A DNA stretch of 64,000 nt from Parahoeflea halophila (GTDB taxonomy: Bacteria; Pseudomonadota; Alphaproteobacteria; Rhizobiales; Rhizobiaceae): assembly GCF_900220985.1 (NCBI RefSeq), contig NZ_OCPC01000001.1:286739-350738 (forward strand), written 5' to 3'. This document shows, one piece after another, positions 9,827 to 18,599 of the stretch (the first letter of the stretch is position 1; every line of letters starts with the position of its first letter). The notes beneath the pieces are model-generated. The model did no database searches. It had not been told where the DNA came from and saw only the letters and a list, made by a program, of their open reading frames with translations. A program made the position numbers and the translations under genes.

Positions 9827-10746
9827 CCGGATCCATCAACATCGAAATGACCGCGGAAGTGGCCGAAGCGCTGGCGCAGAACCGCCCCGTCGTGGCGCTC
9901 GAATCCACCATCATCACCCACGGCATGCCCTGGCCGGGAAACCGCGACATGGCGCTCGAGGTCGAGGCGGTGATCCGCGCGGAGGGCGCCGTCCCCGCCA
10001 CCATCGCGGTGATCGATGGAAAATTGCATGCGGGCCTCGACGAGGCCACCATCACCAAACTGGCCCAGGCAACCGATGTGATGAAGCTCTCGCGCGCCGA
10101 TTTCGCCTTTGCCCTGGCCGAAGGCCGCACCGGCGCCACAACGGTTGCCGCCACCATGATGGCGGCCCATCTCGCCGGCATTCCGGTCTTTGCCACCGGC
10201 GGCATCGGCGGCGTGCACCAGGGCGCGGAAACGAGCTTTGACATCTCCGCCGATCTCGACGAGCTGTCGCGCACCCCCGTCATCGTCGTTTCCGCCGGCG
10301 CCAAGGCCATTCTCGACATCCCAAAGACGCTGGAAGCGCTGGAGACCCGCGGCGTCCCGGTGGTGGCCTTCGGCCAGGATGCGATGCCCGCCTTCTGGTC
10401 GCGCGAATCCGGCCTTGCAGCACCGCTCAGGCTCGATGATGCCGCAGCCATTGCCCGCTTCGAGATCACCCGCCGGGCGCTTGGCGGCCATGGCGGCATG
10501 CTGATCGCCAACCCGGTCCCGGTGGAGGATGAAATCGCAGCCGCCGAGATGAACCGCCACATCGCCGCCGCCCTCGCCACGGCCAGGGAGAAGGGCATTG
10601 AGGGCAAGGCCGTCACGCCGTTCCTGCTCGGCGAGATCCTCAATCTCACCGACGGCGAAAGCCTGAAGACCAATATCGCGCTGGTGCTCAACAATGCCCG
10701 GCTCGCCGCCCGCATAGCCAGCGAACTCGCCTCTGCAAGCAGTTGA
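9823..10746 (+). CDS. psuG: pseudouridine-5'-phosphate glycosidase
   Basis: PsuG cleaves the C-C glycosidic bond of pseudouridine 5'-phosphate to uracil and ribose 5-phosphate. The 307-residue protein has the family blocks VVALESTIITHGMPWPGN (~20-37), ATIAVIDGKLHAGL (~60-73; the Lys is the Schiff-base residue in the family), GATTVAATMMAAHLAGIPVF and FATGGIGGVHQGAE (~118-131), and VVSAGAKAILDI. The start overlaps the psuK stop, so the two enzymes are made together. Modified-nucleoside salvage from RNA turnover is the expected role. Confidence 0.94.
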   Translation: MTGSINIEMTAEVAEALAQNRPVVALESTIITHGMPWPGNRDMALEVEAVIRAEGAVPATIAVIDGKLHAGLDEATITKLAQATDVMKLSRADFAFALAEGRTGATTVAATMMAAHLAGIPVFATGGIGGVHQGAETSFDISADLDELSRTPVIVVSAGAKAILDIPKTLEALETRGVPVVAFGQDAMPAFWSRESGLAAPLRLDDAAAIARFEITRRALGGHGGMLIANPVPVEDEIAAAEMNRHIAAALATAREKGIEGKAVTPFLLGEILNLTDGESLKTNIALVLNNARLAARIASELASASS

Positions 10747-10783
10747 CAGCGGTCCCGCAACCGCCAAGCTGAGAGGACTTGCG

Positions 10784-11020
10784 ATGAAGCCCACCCGACG
10801 CACAGGCAGCGCCCTCGATCGCGCCGAAGCCGCCTTCAAATCCGTCACCACGAAGCCTGTCGAAACAGCACCGAAACGCAACAGCGTGCCTGAGGGCAAG
10901 GAAATGGTCTCGATCAGGCTCGACCGCGCCGTGCTCGAGCATTTCCAGGAAGACGGCCCCGGCTGGCAGGACCGCATCAACGCGGCATTGCGCGCTGCCG
11001 CCGGGTTGAACGCCCGATAG
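10784..11020 (+). CDS. BrnA-like antitoxin, orphan
   Basis: The 78-residue product ends with the BrnA pattern VSIRLDRAVLEHFQEDGPGW followed by QDRINAALR, a ribbon-helix-helix fold in which BrnA binds DNA and neutralises the RNase BrnT. The first ~40 residues are a basic, disordered-looking tail. In BrnT/BrnA modules the toxin gene lies directly upstream; here the upstream gene is psuG, 38 nt away, and no BrnT-like frame is visible on either side. It may be a solitary regulator derived from a toxin-antitoxin pair or may be co-transcribed with psuKG. Confidence 0.72.
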   Translation: MKPTRRTGSALDRAEAAFKSVTTKPVETAPKRNSVPEGKEMVSIRLDRAVLEHFQEDGPGWQDRINAALRAAAGLNAR

Positions 11021-11146
11021 CAAGCAGCGGCAGATAGAGGCAGCTCTTCTGCATCACGCCCGCCTGTCTTGAGCGGCAAATCCGGAACAAGCGGCGGCGG
11101 GCCGCCTATCACGCGCCCGCCGCCGCTTTTCCCCGGGACCGCCACC

Positions 11147-12364
11147 TCATGCCGCCGGGGCCCGATCGGCTCCAGGCAGAAACAGCATCGCCCCGCTAAC
11201 AATTCCTGCCAGCGCAAATCCCGCCGCGGTGCCCTGGAAGACCAGATCATAGCCAAAGACGGCGATGGCCGGTATGCTGGCAAATGGCGAGAGAAACTGG
11301 CCCAGAAACATCGTTGTCGTCATGATCCCGCCCACAATGCCGCGCCGGTGTGCCGGCGCCCATTGCAGCGCGATGGCGATGAAGATCGGGGTGACGGTTG
11401 CATATCCTGCACCGATCAACGCGGCAGCCGCCAGCAACATGCTGAGCCCGCCACCCGCTGGCAGCACGGCAAAGCCTGCGGCCATCAGCATGAAACCGAG
11501 CGCAAACCCGCCCGCATCACCAAGCCTTTGCTTGATGCTTCCATGAAGCAGCGCCGAAAACCCGCCGGCCAGCATCAACACGCCGAGATAGGCGCCGGTC
11601 GTGCGGGCGCTCTCATAGCCCAGCTCCGCTGTGTAGAACGGGATCTGCGTCGGGTTGAGAAAGAACACCATGGCGGTCAGCATCTGCACCGCAGCAAGGC
11701 CAGTGACCGGCCCAACCCATCGCGGCGGTGTCGCAATTGCTTGAGTGTCAGCCTGCCCGGTGCCAGGGCGCTGAAACGGAACATCCTGCACCACCCGCCA
11801 GACAAAAGGCAGATAGAGGATCGCCAGCCCGTAGATGGCGAACGGCAGCCGTGGCGCAATCGCCGCCAGCAGCCCAGCCAGAACAATAAAGGCCATGCCG
11901 CCAAAATTTCGCGCCGAGACCTGAAGCCCCATCACCGCGGTGCGCCGGGGTCCGGAAAAATAGTCCCCGGCAAGCGCTGTCTGGGCAGTCATGATCATCG
12001 CCACCGATACACCCAGCAGCAACCGGCTGGCGAAGATCGTTTCAAGGTCGGGCAAAAACAGGCCGGCCGGCCCGGTCAGCAAAAACAGCACCAGCCCCGC
12101 AAGCAGCAAGGGCCTTCGCCCGAGCCGGTCGGCGGCGATGCCTGCAAGCGGGGCAAACAGCACCACCGTCAGCGACGGCGCGGGCACCAGCAGACGGATC
12201 AGCAGGCCCGCATTCGGGTCATCGGCGAACAGGGCTTCAAGCCCCGGCAGCGCCGGACTGATCGTGGCATTGGACATGATGACCAGTGTCGCAGCAAGCA
12301 GCAATGCGATGGCCCTCGGCTCCCGCCAGACCGGCAGTTCGAGCGTATTCAGACGTGGGTTCAT
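11147..12364 (-). CDS. MFS transporter (drug-efflux type)
   Basis: The 405-residue hydrophobic protein has the layout of a 12-helix major facilitator permease. The A-like motif AGIAADRLGRRPLLLAG lies between helices 2 and 3 (~residues 74-90), and the C-terminal half starts after a central loop near residue 200 (PFQRPGTGQADTQAIATPPR). Substrate is not evident; proteins of this type are mostly proton-driven exporters. It is divergent from a MerR regulator with 68 nt between starts, and its promoter has the over-long spacer typical of MerR-controlled genes, so it is probably induced by the ligand of that regulator. Confidence 0.87.
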   Translation of the reverse strand: MNPRLNTLELPVWREPRAIALLLAATLVIMSNATISPALPGLEALFADDPNAGLLIRLLVPAPSLTVVLFAPLAGIAADRLGRRPLLLAGLVLFLLTGPAGLFLPDLETIFASRLLLGVSVAMIMTAQTALAGDYFSGPRRTAVMGLQVSARNFGGMAFIVLAGLLAAIAPRLPFAIYGLAILYLPFVWRVVQDVPFQRPGTGQADTQAIATPPRWVGPVTGLAAVQMLTAMVFFLNPTQIPFYTAELGYESARTTGAYLGVLMLAGGFSALLHGSIKQRLGDAGGFALGFMLMAAGFAVLPAGGGLSMLLAAAALIGAGYATVTPIFIAIALQWAPAHRRGIVGGIMTTTMFLGQFLSPFASIPAIAVFGYDLVFQGTAAGFALAGIVSGAMLFLPGADRAPAA

Positions 12365-12399
12365 GGTTTTTCCTCTTGGTGACCGGGGTGACTTGAGGC

Positions 12400-12430
12400 A
12401 CCCTACGAATTCAAGTCAACTTGAGGTCAA
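12400..12430 (-). promoter_or_regulatory. MerR-type promoter of the MFS gene, with dyad operator
   Basis: On the minus strand TTGACC (12425-12430) and TAGGGT (12400-12405) are separated by 19 nt instead of 17. The spacer contains the dyad CAAGTTGACTTG. A 19-bp spacer with a central dyad is the hallmark of promoters that MerR proteins untwist to activate. The site overlaps the 5' leader of the MerR gene itself, which suggests autoregulation. Confidence 0.7.
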
Positions 12431-12432
12431 GC

Positions 12433-12852
12433 ATGAAAATCCTCGATATTGCCGAAATCGTCCGGCAGACCGGTCTTCCGCCGTCCACCCTGCGTTATTA
12501 CGAGGAACTGGGATTGATCGAACCGGTCGGCCGCCACGGGTTGAGACGCCAATATGAGCCCGACACGCTGATGCAACTGGCGCTGATTTCGCTTGGCAAG
12601 GCGGCGGGTTACTCGCTGGAGGAAATTGCCGGCATGTTCGGCGGCAATGGTGAGCCGGCGTTGTCACGGCCCGATCTGCATGCCCGGGCCGACCGGCTCG
12701 AGCAGCAGATCCGCGAACTCACCGCCTTGAAGAATGCCATCCGGCACGTCGCCGAATGCCCGGCGCCCTCGCACATGCAGTGCCCGACCTTCCAGCGCCT
12801 GATACGGCTGGCCGCAAAGCGGCAGGCCCGGCAAGGCGCAAGGCGGGCGTAA
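12433..12852 (+). CDS. MerR-family transcriptional regulator
   Basis: The 139-residue product has the MerR N-terminal HTH and wing (ILDIAEIVRQTGLPPSTLRY then YEELGLIEPVGR, residues 2-40), the long dimerisation helix (~75-105, RADRLEQQIRELTALKNAI) and a short C-terminal region with two Cys (AECPAPSHMQCPTFQRL) that could bind a metal or small ligand. ATG 12433 is chosen over the upstream TTG because it matches the family start. It is divergent from the MFS exporter and likely activates it through the 19-bp-spacer promoter between them. Confidence 0.9.
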   Translation: MKILDIAEIVRQTGLPPSTLRYYEELGLIEPVGRHGLRRQYEPDTLMQLALISLGKAAGYSLEEIAGMFGGNGEPALSRPDLHARADRLEQQIRELTALKNAIRHVAECPAPSHMQCPTFQRLIRLAAKRQARQGARRA

Positions 12853-12879
12853 GGGCGCCTGCCCGGCCCGGCAGATGCC

Positions 12880-12912
12880 ACAAAAGACCCGGCCACTCTC
12901 GCAGCCGGGTCT
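12880..12912 (-). terminator. rho-independent terminator (minus strand)
   Basis: A perfect 9-bp stem (AGACCCGGC at 12885-12893, GCCGGGTCT at 12904-12912) is followed on the minus strand by TTTTGTGG. It would end transcripts of the OmpA lipoprotein gene about 135 nt after its stop. The plus-strand side lacks a T tract, but the stem lies 30 nt after the MerR gene. Confidence 0.65.
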
Positions 12913-12950
12913 GATGTTGCCTCAGAAGCTTGTTTCGGTGCTACAGCGTC

Positions 12951-13043
12951 CCGCATCCAAACCGATGCGCAAGGCTCGCCTTACCACCTTGAACTGATGC
13001 ATTTGCGTTGTCGCTCAACCGGATCGGTTGAGCGCGTCATGCC
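12951..13043 (-). repeat. two-palindrome dispersed repeat, diverged copy
   Basis: Read on the minus strand it has the same plan as the other copies but with changed, still self-complementary arms: GCTCAACCGATCCGGTTGAG plus C as first palindrome, the ATGCATCA core, then GCGCATCGGTTTGGATGC as second palindrome. Compensatory substitutions in both arms suggest that the hairpins, not the bases, are kept. It lies between the OmpA gene and its terminator, so it would be in the 3' untranslated part of that transcript. Confidence 0.7.
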
Positions 13044-13047
13044 TTGA

Positions 13048-13695
13048 TCAGCTCAGCGGCGAAATCTGGATTGTCACGCGGCGGTTGGCAGCGCGGCCGG
13101 CCTCGGTCGAGTTGTCGGCAATCGGCTGGCTTTCGCCAAACCCTTGCGTGAAGAAGCGGCGCGGATCATTGCCCTGCGAGATCAGGTAGCTCGTCACCGA
13201 CTGCGCCCGCTGCTGCGACAATGTCAGATTGTAGCTGTCGGACCCGGTCGAATCGGTGTGTCCTGCCACATCGACCAGCGAGCGGTTGAATTTCTGCAGC
13301 ACCAGCGCCACCGAGTTCAGCGTGTCGTAGAACTGCGGCTTGACCGCCGACTGGTCGGTGTCAAAGGTGATGTTGGACGGCATGTTGAGGATGATCTTGT
13401 CACCCACGCGCGTCACCGACACGCCGGTGCCCTGCAGCTGCGCCCTGAGCTGCGCTTCCTGCTGGTCCATGTAGCCGCCGACCGCGCCGCCTGCCAGCGC
13501 GCCGATGCCCGCGCCGATCAGCGCATTGCGGCGGTCGTCGCCGCCTGCCAGCGTGCCCAGAGCAGCCCCGCCGAGCGCGCCAAGCGCTGCGCCGCCGGCC
13601 AGGTTGGAAACCTTCTGCTGACCGGTATAGGGATCGGTCGTGCAGCCGGAGACGAAGACGGCGGCAAGCGCCGCGATCAGAAGTTTGGATTTCAT
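13048..13695 (-). CDS. OmpA-family peptidoglycan-binding lipoprotein (YiaD-like)
   Basis: The 215-residue product begins with a lipoprotein signal (MKSKLLIAALAAVFVSGC, lipobox VSGC with Cys at 18). A glycine-zipper segment follows (~35-85; repeated LGALGGAALGTLAGG and IGALAGG), then a C-terminal OmpA domain (~105-215) with NITFDTDQSAVKP, the peptidoglycan-binding VAGHTDSTGS and the SQQRAQSV and NRRVTI motifs. It should be anchored in the outer membrane and grip the cell wall. ATG 13695 is chosen because the longer frame upstream would bury the signal peptide. Confidence 0.9.
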   Translation of the reverse strand: MKSKLLIAALAAVFVSGCTTDPYTGQQKVSNLAGGAALGALGGAALGTLAGGDDRRNALIGAGIGALAGGAVGGYMDQQEAQLRAQLQGTGVSVTRVGDKIILNMPSNITFDTDQSAVKPQFYDTLNSVALVLQKFNRSLVDVAGHTDSTGSDSYNLTLSQQRAQSVTSYLISQGNDPRRFFTQGFGESQPIADNSTEAGRAANRRVTIQISPLS

Positions 13696-13834
13696 GATGG
13701 CCCCTCTTGGCAAATCTGGAATTGCGAAGTCTAGCGGAAAATGCGGCAGGATGATGAACAATTCGTCACCCGGAAATTAACCCTGTGCCGCGCGGCGTTG
13801 CCCGTGCAGTTCAGCGCCGCATCCAGCCATCTTT

Positions 13835-13898
13835 CGTCATCCTCGGTGTCCCACTCGTCTTCCTCGGCCCACGAGCCGAGGATCCATTCCGTGGTCTA
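13835..13898 (+). repeat. GTCATCCTCGG-type dispersed repeat
   Basis: The element starts CGTCATCCTCGG and ends CCGAGGATCCATTCCGTGGTC, with complementary GTCATCCTCGG/CCGAGGATC ends. The same half-element recurs at 50163-50272 and 50915-50953. It sits in a 573-nt space (13696-14268) between the OmpA and cckA genes. The remainder holds another stretch (13945-13977) that resembles 51152-51182 and no convincing gene. Confidence 0.6.
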
Positions 13899-14268
13899 TC
13901 CGCACATCGCGTTGTCCGAGAAAAAATTGCATGGAAACCAGCGGCAGCGAAGTCGTTGCGCTTGTCTTGGTCGGACCCCAGGGAACTACGGGAGGTGACG
14001 CGCACTCTGCCAATTTGCCTGGGCCGATTCCACATCCGACTCATCGAAATCTTCGCCCGTTGCAACCCAGAGACGATCATCGAACGGGCCGCCAAGCATC
14101 CCGGTGCCGGAGCGATAATGAAGATGTGGTTGACCGCCGGTTAGAACGAGACCGGCATCGCCAGCCGCAGAGCCAAGCGTGAAATCGGGGACCGTTTACC
14201 TTTCAGCCAAACACCGGGTTTGAACAACCGGAATCAGGAGGGAAAGCAATCTGTCCCCGACCGCCCCC

Positions 14269-16896
14269 TCAGGCGTCCAGCATCTCGCGTACCGAGGTCG
14301 CCAGCTGCTTGAGCGAGAACGGCTTGGCGAGGAAGCCGAACTTGGCGTCGGCGGGCAGGTTCTTGGCGAACGCATCCTCGGCATAGCCCGAGACGAAGAT
14401 GAACTTCATGTCCGGATAGTCCTTGCGCAGCTCGGTGAGCAATGTCGGCCCGTCCATCTCCGGCATCACCACGTCGGAGACGACGATGTCGACCTTGCCT
14501 TCGAGTTCCTGCAGCACTTCCAGCGCCTCGACGCCGCTGCCTGCCTCGTGCACCTCGTAGCCGCGGGCCTCGAGCATGCGCTTGCCGCCACGGCGCACCG
14601 CTTCCTCGTCCTCGACCAAGAGCACCACCGCCGACCCGCCGGTCAGGTCCTCGGGACCGTCGGATGCCGCCTTGCTGGCTGTGGCAGGCGCACCTTCGGT
14701 CGCACGGCCGGCTGCAGCCTCGGCTTCGGCGGCGGCAGCCGCCTTTTCCGCCTCGTCCTCGAGGTGGCGCGGCAAGAAAATGCGGAAGGTGGTGCCCTTG
14801 CCGACTTCGGATTCGGGATAGATGTAGCCGCCCGACTGCTTGACGATGCCATAGACCATCGACAGCCCCAATCCGGTGCCCTTGCCCACGTCCTTGGTGG
14901 TGAAGAACGGCTCGAAGATCTTCTCCATCACGTCGGGCGCAATCCCGGTGCCCTGGTCCGCAAGCTCGATGAGCACATATTCGCCCACTTCCATGCCGCG
15001 ATAGTTGAGCTGCGCGACTTCCTCCGCCTCGACATTGCGGGTTCTGACCGTGATGGTGCCGCCCTCGGGCATGGCGTCACGGGCATTGACGGCCAGGTTG
15101 ATCAGCACCTGCTCGAACTGGCCGAGATCGGTCTTCACCGGCCACAGGTCACGCCCGAATTCGAGCTCCAGCTTGACATGGGTGCCGATCAGACGGTCGA
15201 CCAGCATGCGAAGATCGCCGATCACATCGGTCATCGACAGCACCGTTGGCCGCATCGTCTGCTTGCGCGAGAACGCGAGCAGCTGCCGCACCAGCACCGC
15301 AGCCCGGTTGGCGTTGCGCTTGATCTCGATGAGATCGGCAAAGCTTGAATCGGCGGGCCTCAGTGACATCAGCAGATGATCGGCAGACAGGAGGATCGCG
15401 GTCAGCACATTGTTGAAATCATGCGCGATACCGCCTGCAAGCGTGCCCACTGCATTCATCTTCTGGGTCTGCGCCATCTGCGCTTCCAGCGCCTTCTGCT
15501 CGGTGGTTTCCACCGCGTAGATGATCGCGGTTTCTTCGGGTGCCTCTTCCGAATGCTCGATCACCGCATTGACGTAAAAGCGGAAATGCCGATCCTCATT
15601 GTCGGCGCGGCGGCTGTCGATCGGCGAGATATCGCCCTGCTTGTCCGCTGCCTGGGAGAGCGCCTCCCGGAATCCCTTGCGGTCATCTTCGCGCAACACC
15701 GTCTCGAACAGCGACCCGCGTTCCATGTCGTCGCGGGTGATCAGGCCGTTGAACATCTGCAGGAACGGACCATTGGTTCTGAGAATCTTGCCGTCGCCAT
15801 CCACCGAGGCGATGGCCATCGGCGTGTTGTTGAAGAACCGGGTAAAGCGCATCTCGGCGCTGGCTGCGTCGTGCACGCCGGCGCCGCCCTCTTCGCGGCT
15901 GATGACGATGGTGCGGCTTTCGCCGGGCGAGCCGTCGCGGGTAGCCGAAACCCGGTGCACCAGCCGCACCGGCAGGCTCTGGCCGTTGGATTTGAGAAGG
16001 TCAAGATCGAGCTGTGCAGTCCGGTTCAGCCCTGGCTCGGCCTGCACCGATTCCACCAGCGCCATTCCCGCGCCGGCTACGAGATCCCGCAGCATCAGTT
16101 TGCCGGCCATAAACGAGGTCAGGTCGATCCCCAGCCAGTCGGCAAGCGTTGCATTGAGATAGACGATGCCGCCGTCGCGGCCGGCGGAGAAAAAGCCCAC
16201 CGGCGCATGGTCGAGATAGTTGATGGCGTTCTGCAGTTCCTTGAACACCAGCTCCTGTTCGGTGCGTTCATGGCTGATGTCGGAAAGTTGCCATGCCATC
16301 AGCGTCGCGGCCTTAACGCCCTTGGTGCCCGAGGAAACCGGACGGCCGCGCAACCGGTACCAGTGCCCGGCCTCGGTGCTGTCCTGGGCCGCGCCCAGCG
16401 GCTGGCTCATGCGGAACTCTTCCTGACCGGCCTTGCCCTCACGCATGGCATTGGTCAGCCGGTATACGGCCTCGGCCGATTCCCGGTGGCGTGACAGGAT
16501 CGCCTCGATCGACTGCACGTCGGCAGCACTGGTCGATCCGGTCAGCTGGCCATAGGCATGGTTGGCATAGACCACCCTGCCCTTGTCGTCGGTCACCAGC
16601 GTGCCTTCCGGATGGGTATCGATAAAGGCGCGGGCCAGCGGGTCGGCGCTGTTCTTCGGCATGATGTCGACAAAGCCAATTACCGTCGAAACCAGAAAGA
16701 AGATCCCGACCACGGCAAGAACACCGAGAATGACGAGCATCAATTCGTTGTTGAGCCGGTCCCTGAACAGGAAAAACACGATCGATGCGCCAATCATCAC
16801 CAATGCGAGGAACACCAGCCTCGACACTGAGCGTGATTTTGCGCTGCGATCTACAAGCGCCGCCGGATTTCCGGCCGCAGGTGTCGTCTCTGTCAT
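14269..16896 (-). CDS. cckA: cell-cycle hybrid histidine kinase CckA
   Basis: CckA is the membrane kinase/phosphatase that feeds phosphate through ChpT to CtrA and CpdR. The 875-residue product has two N-terminal membrane helices (~29-46 and 51-76), PAS domains (~80-190, 200-330 and 340-470), the HisKA motif GGIAHDFNN with phospho-acceptor His near 492, the ATPase motifs [20 protein letters not shown] and [15 protein letters not shown], an Ala/Glu-rich linker and a C-terminal receiver (VLLVEDEE; phospho-acceptor Asp near 808 in [19 protein letters not shown]). The long open frame continues upstream, but [14 protein letters not shown] at 16896 is taken as start. The 301 nt to the divergent FliO-like gene should hold both promoters. 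Confidence 0.94.
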   Translation of the reverse strand: MTETTPAAGNPAALVDRSAKSRSVSRLVFLALVMIGASIVFFLFRDRLNNELMLVILGVLAVVGIFFLVSTVIGFVDIMPKNSADPLARAFIDTHPEGTLVTDDKGRVVYANHAYGQLTGSTSAADVQSIEAILSRHRESAEAVYRLTNAMREGKAGQEEFRMSQPLGAAQDSTEAGHWYRLRGRPVSSGTKGVKAATLMAWQLSDISHERTEQELVFKELQNAINYLDHAPVGFFSAGRDGGIVYLNATLADWLGIDLTSFMAGKLMLRDLVAGAGMALVESVQAEPGLNRTAQLDLDLLKSNGQSLPVRLVHRVSATRDGSPGESRTIVISREEGGAGVHDAASAEMRFTRFFNNTPMAIASVDGDGKILRTNGPFLQMFNGLITRDDMERGSLFETVLREDDRKGFREALSQAADKQGDISPIDSRRADNEDRHFRFYVNAVIEHSEEAPEETAIIYAVETTEQKALEAQMAQTQKMNAVGTLAGGIAHDFNNVLTAILLSADHLLMSLRPADSSFADLIEIKRNANRAAVLVRQLLAFSRKQTMRPTVLSMTDVIGDLRMLVDRLIGTHVKLELEFGRDLWPVKTDLGQFEQVLINLAVNARDAMPEGGTITVRTRNVEAEEVAQLNYRGMEVGEYVLIELADQGTGIAPDVMEKIFEPFFTTKDVGKGTGLGLSMVYGIVKQSGGYIYPESEVGKGTTFRIFLPRHLEDEAEKAAAAAEAEAAAGRATEGAPATASKAASDGPEDLTGGSAVVLLVEDEEAVRRGGKRMLEARGYEVHEAGSGVEALEVLQELEGKVDIVVSDVVMPEMDGPTLLTELRKDYPDMKFIFVSGYAEDAFAKNLPADAKFGFLAKPFSLKQLATSVREMLDA

Positions 16897-17197
16897 GAAT
16901 CGCTCTTTCGGCCCGCCGCGGATCCGTCCGGTTTGGATCACATTCCGCCGCTGATGGAAAGCCCAAAACACGGCGGGAACGCGTTTGCGGGCCCAGTTTT
17001 CCGGGGAAAAACACGCTCGCTTCGTCAACGGGGCCATACCCTCGCCACAGAATTGAGCTCTTACGGGATAACCGCCAAACCCAGCTTGTGGAGTGCGCGG
17101 AAAAAAAGTCAAATGCACTCGGATCATCACTCTAACCAGTGATCCAGCGCAGACTTTTTTGAGCCTGTGCATTGTGACTGTAACGGAAGGACTCCGG

Positions 17198-18391
17198 ATG
17201 CCGGAAACTCTCATGGACGGCCAGGGTGCCACATTGCTGACCGCCATTGCCATTGTCGGCATTGCGCTGCTGGCGCTGGTCGGCGTCTTCTGGCTGATCC
17301 GCAACCGTGCCGCGTCCACCTTCATTCGCGGCGGCAAGAACCGAATGCCGCGGCTTGCGGTGCTCGATGCGACCGCCGTAGACACCCGCCGCCGCCTTGT
17401 GCTGATCCGCCGCGATGATGTCGAACACCTCGTCATGATCGGCGGCCCCACCGACATTGTCATCGAAAGCCGCATCGTTCCGCACGGCATGACGGCCACA
17501 CCTCAGCCCCAACCCAAACCCCAGGCCCAGCAACGCGAACAGCGTGAGCAACGGCCACAGCAGCCGGCACCCGAAACCGTGCGCCCTGCCCGCGCCGAGC
17601 CGCAGCCTGTCGACCGGCCGGACCGCCCGACCGGGACTGGCGCCGCGCTGACGCCACAAGACCGGCAACAGCCGCGATCTGCACCGCTGGCTGCGGCTGC
17701 CATTGCCGCTAGCGCAGACGACGAGACCCGTAGCGAAGCCGCCGACCTGCTGGAAACGGCACGCAACAGGGTCTTCGAGGAGCCGGTCTTTGAAGAAACC
17801 GACGTTGATGATCTGCGCCCAACGCCATCACAGACCCCGGTTCAGCAGCCGCCAGCGGCAGGAACAGCGACAGCGTCAACACCTGAGCCGGCCCAAGCCG
17901 CATCCGCAAGCGCCGTCACACCTGCCAATGACACGGTTCAGGCCAAGGCCGTCGATGTGCTCGACACCGTCAGAAACCGGGTTTTCGAGGACCCCACTTT
18001 CGACGAGAGTGTCTTTGAGGAACTGACCTCGACGCCACCTGCCGCGGACCCCGCCCCAACGGTCCGGGCGACGCCCGTCGCGGCGTCAGTGTCCGCAGCT
18101 CCTGCCGCCGGCTCGGGCATGGCCACCGGCCGACCGGTTGCTGCAAATGAACAGTCCCCGGCTGCCGCATCCGACTTCGAAACTGTTCTCGCCGCGGAAC
18201 TCTCCCAGAATCTGGCGCCCGAACCCGCCCAAGACAGCCTGATTACCGCTCACTACACCGAGCACCAGCTCGACCCCGAGGAAGCCGAACGGCTCGAAGC
18301 CCCTGAGGTCCAGCCGGAAACGCAGGAATCGCGGGATTCGCTCGAGGCCGAAATGGAACGGCTGCTTGGCGACCTGTCGCGCAAGCCCTGA
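17198..18391 (+). CDS. FliO/MopB-family membrane protein with long Pro/Ala-rich tail
   Basis: One transmembrane helix (~residues 14-34, AIAIVGIALLALVGVFWLIR) is followed by a FliO-like domain (~45-95; RLAVLDATAVDTRRRLVLIR, then RDDVEHLVMIGGPTDIVIES). FliO helps assemble the flagellar export apparatus, but this copy is not in a flagellar operon and carries a ~300-residue Pro/Ala/Gln-rich tail. The tail contains two diverged copies of a segment: LLETARNRVFEEPVFEE and VLDTVRNRVFEDPTFDE. The ATG at 17198 follows GGAAGGA. It is divergent from cckA. Flagellar function is plausible but not shown. Confidence 0.75.
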   Translation: MPETLMDGQGATLLTAIAIVGIALLALVGVFWLIRNRAASTFIRGGKNRMPRLAVLDATAVDTRRRLVLIRRDDVEHLVMIGGPTDIVIESRIVPHGMTATPQPQPKPQAQQREQREQRPQQPAPETVRPARAEPQPVDRPDRPTGTGAALTPQDRQQPRSAPLAAAAIAASADDETRSEAADLLETARNRVFEEPVFEETDVDDLRPTPSQTPVQQPPAAGTATASTPEPAQAASASAVTPANDTVQAKAVDVLDTVRNRVFEDPTFDESVFEELTSTPPAADPAPTVRATPVAASVSAAPAAGSGMATGRPVAANEQSPAAASDFETVLAAELSQNLAPEPAQDSLITAHYTEHQLDPEEAERLEAPEVQPETQESRDSLEAEMERLLGDLSRKP

Positions 18392-18599
18392 AGGCTGGGC
18401 GCCTCGCGCCCCGGCTTGACACGGCTGGTCCGGGGAGCGTTCCGGCATGGAGCTGGCAGGCTGCGACAGGCTTCATTGATGGGCGTATTGCGCCATTTAC
18501 GTCAAGGATCGGCGTCTTCACCGGGGCTCCCGCGCGGCGGTCGCCTTTCCCCGCGATGGGCCGTGCGTGACCGCCATTTTCAATGCGATCGTTCCCGGC

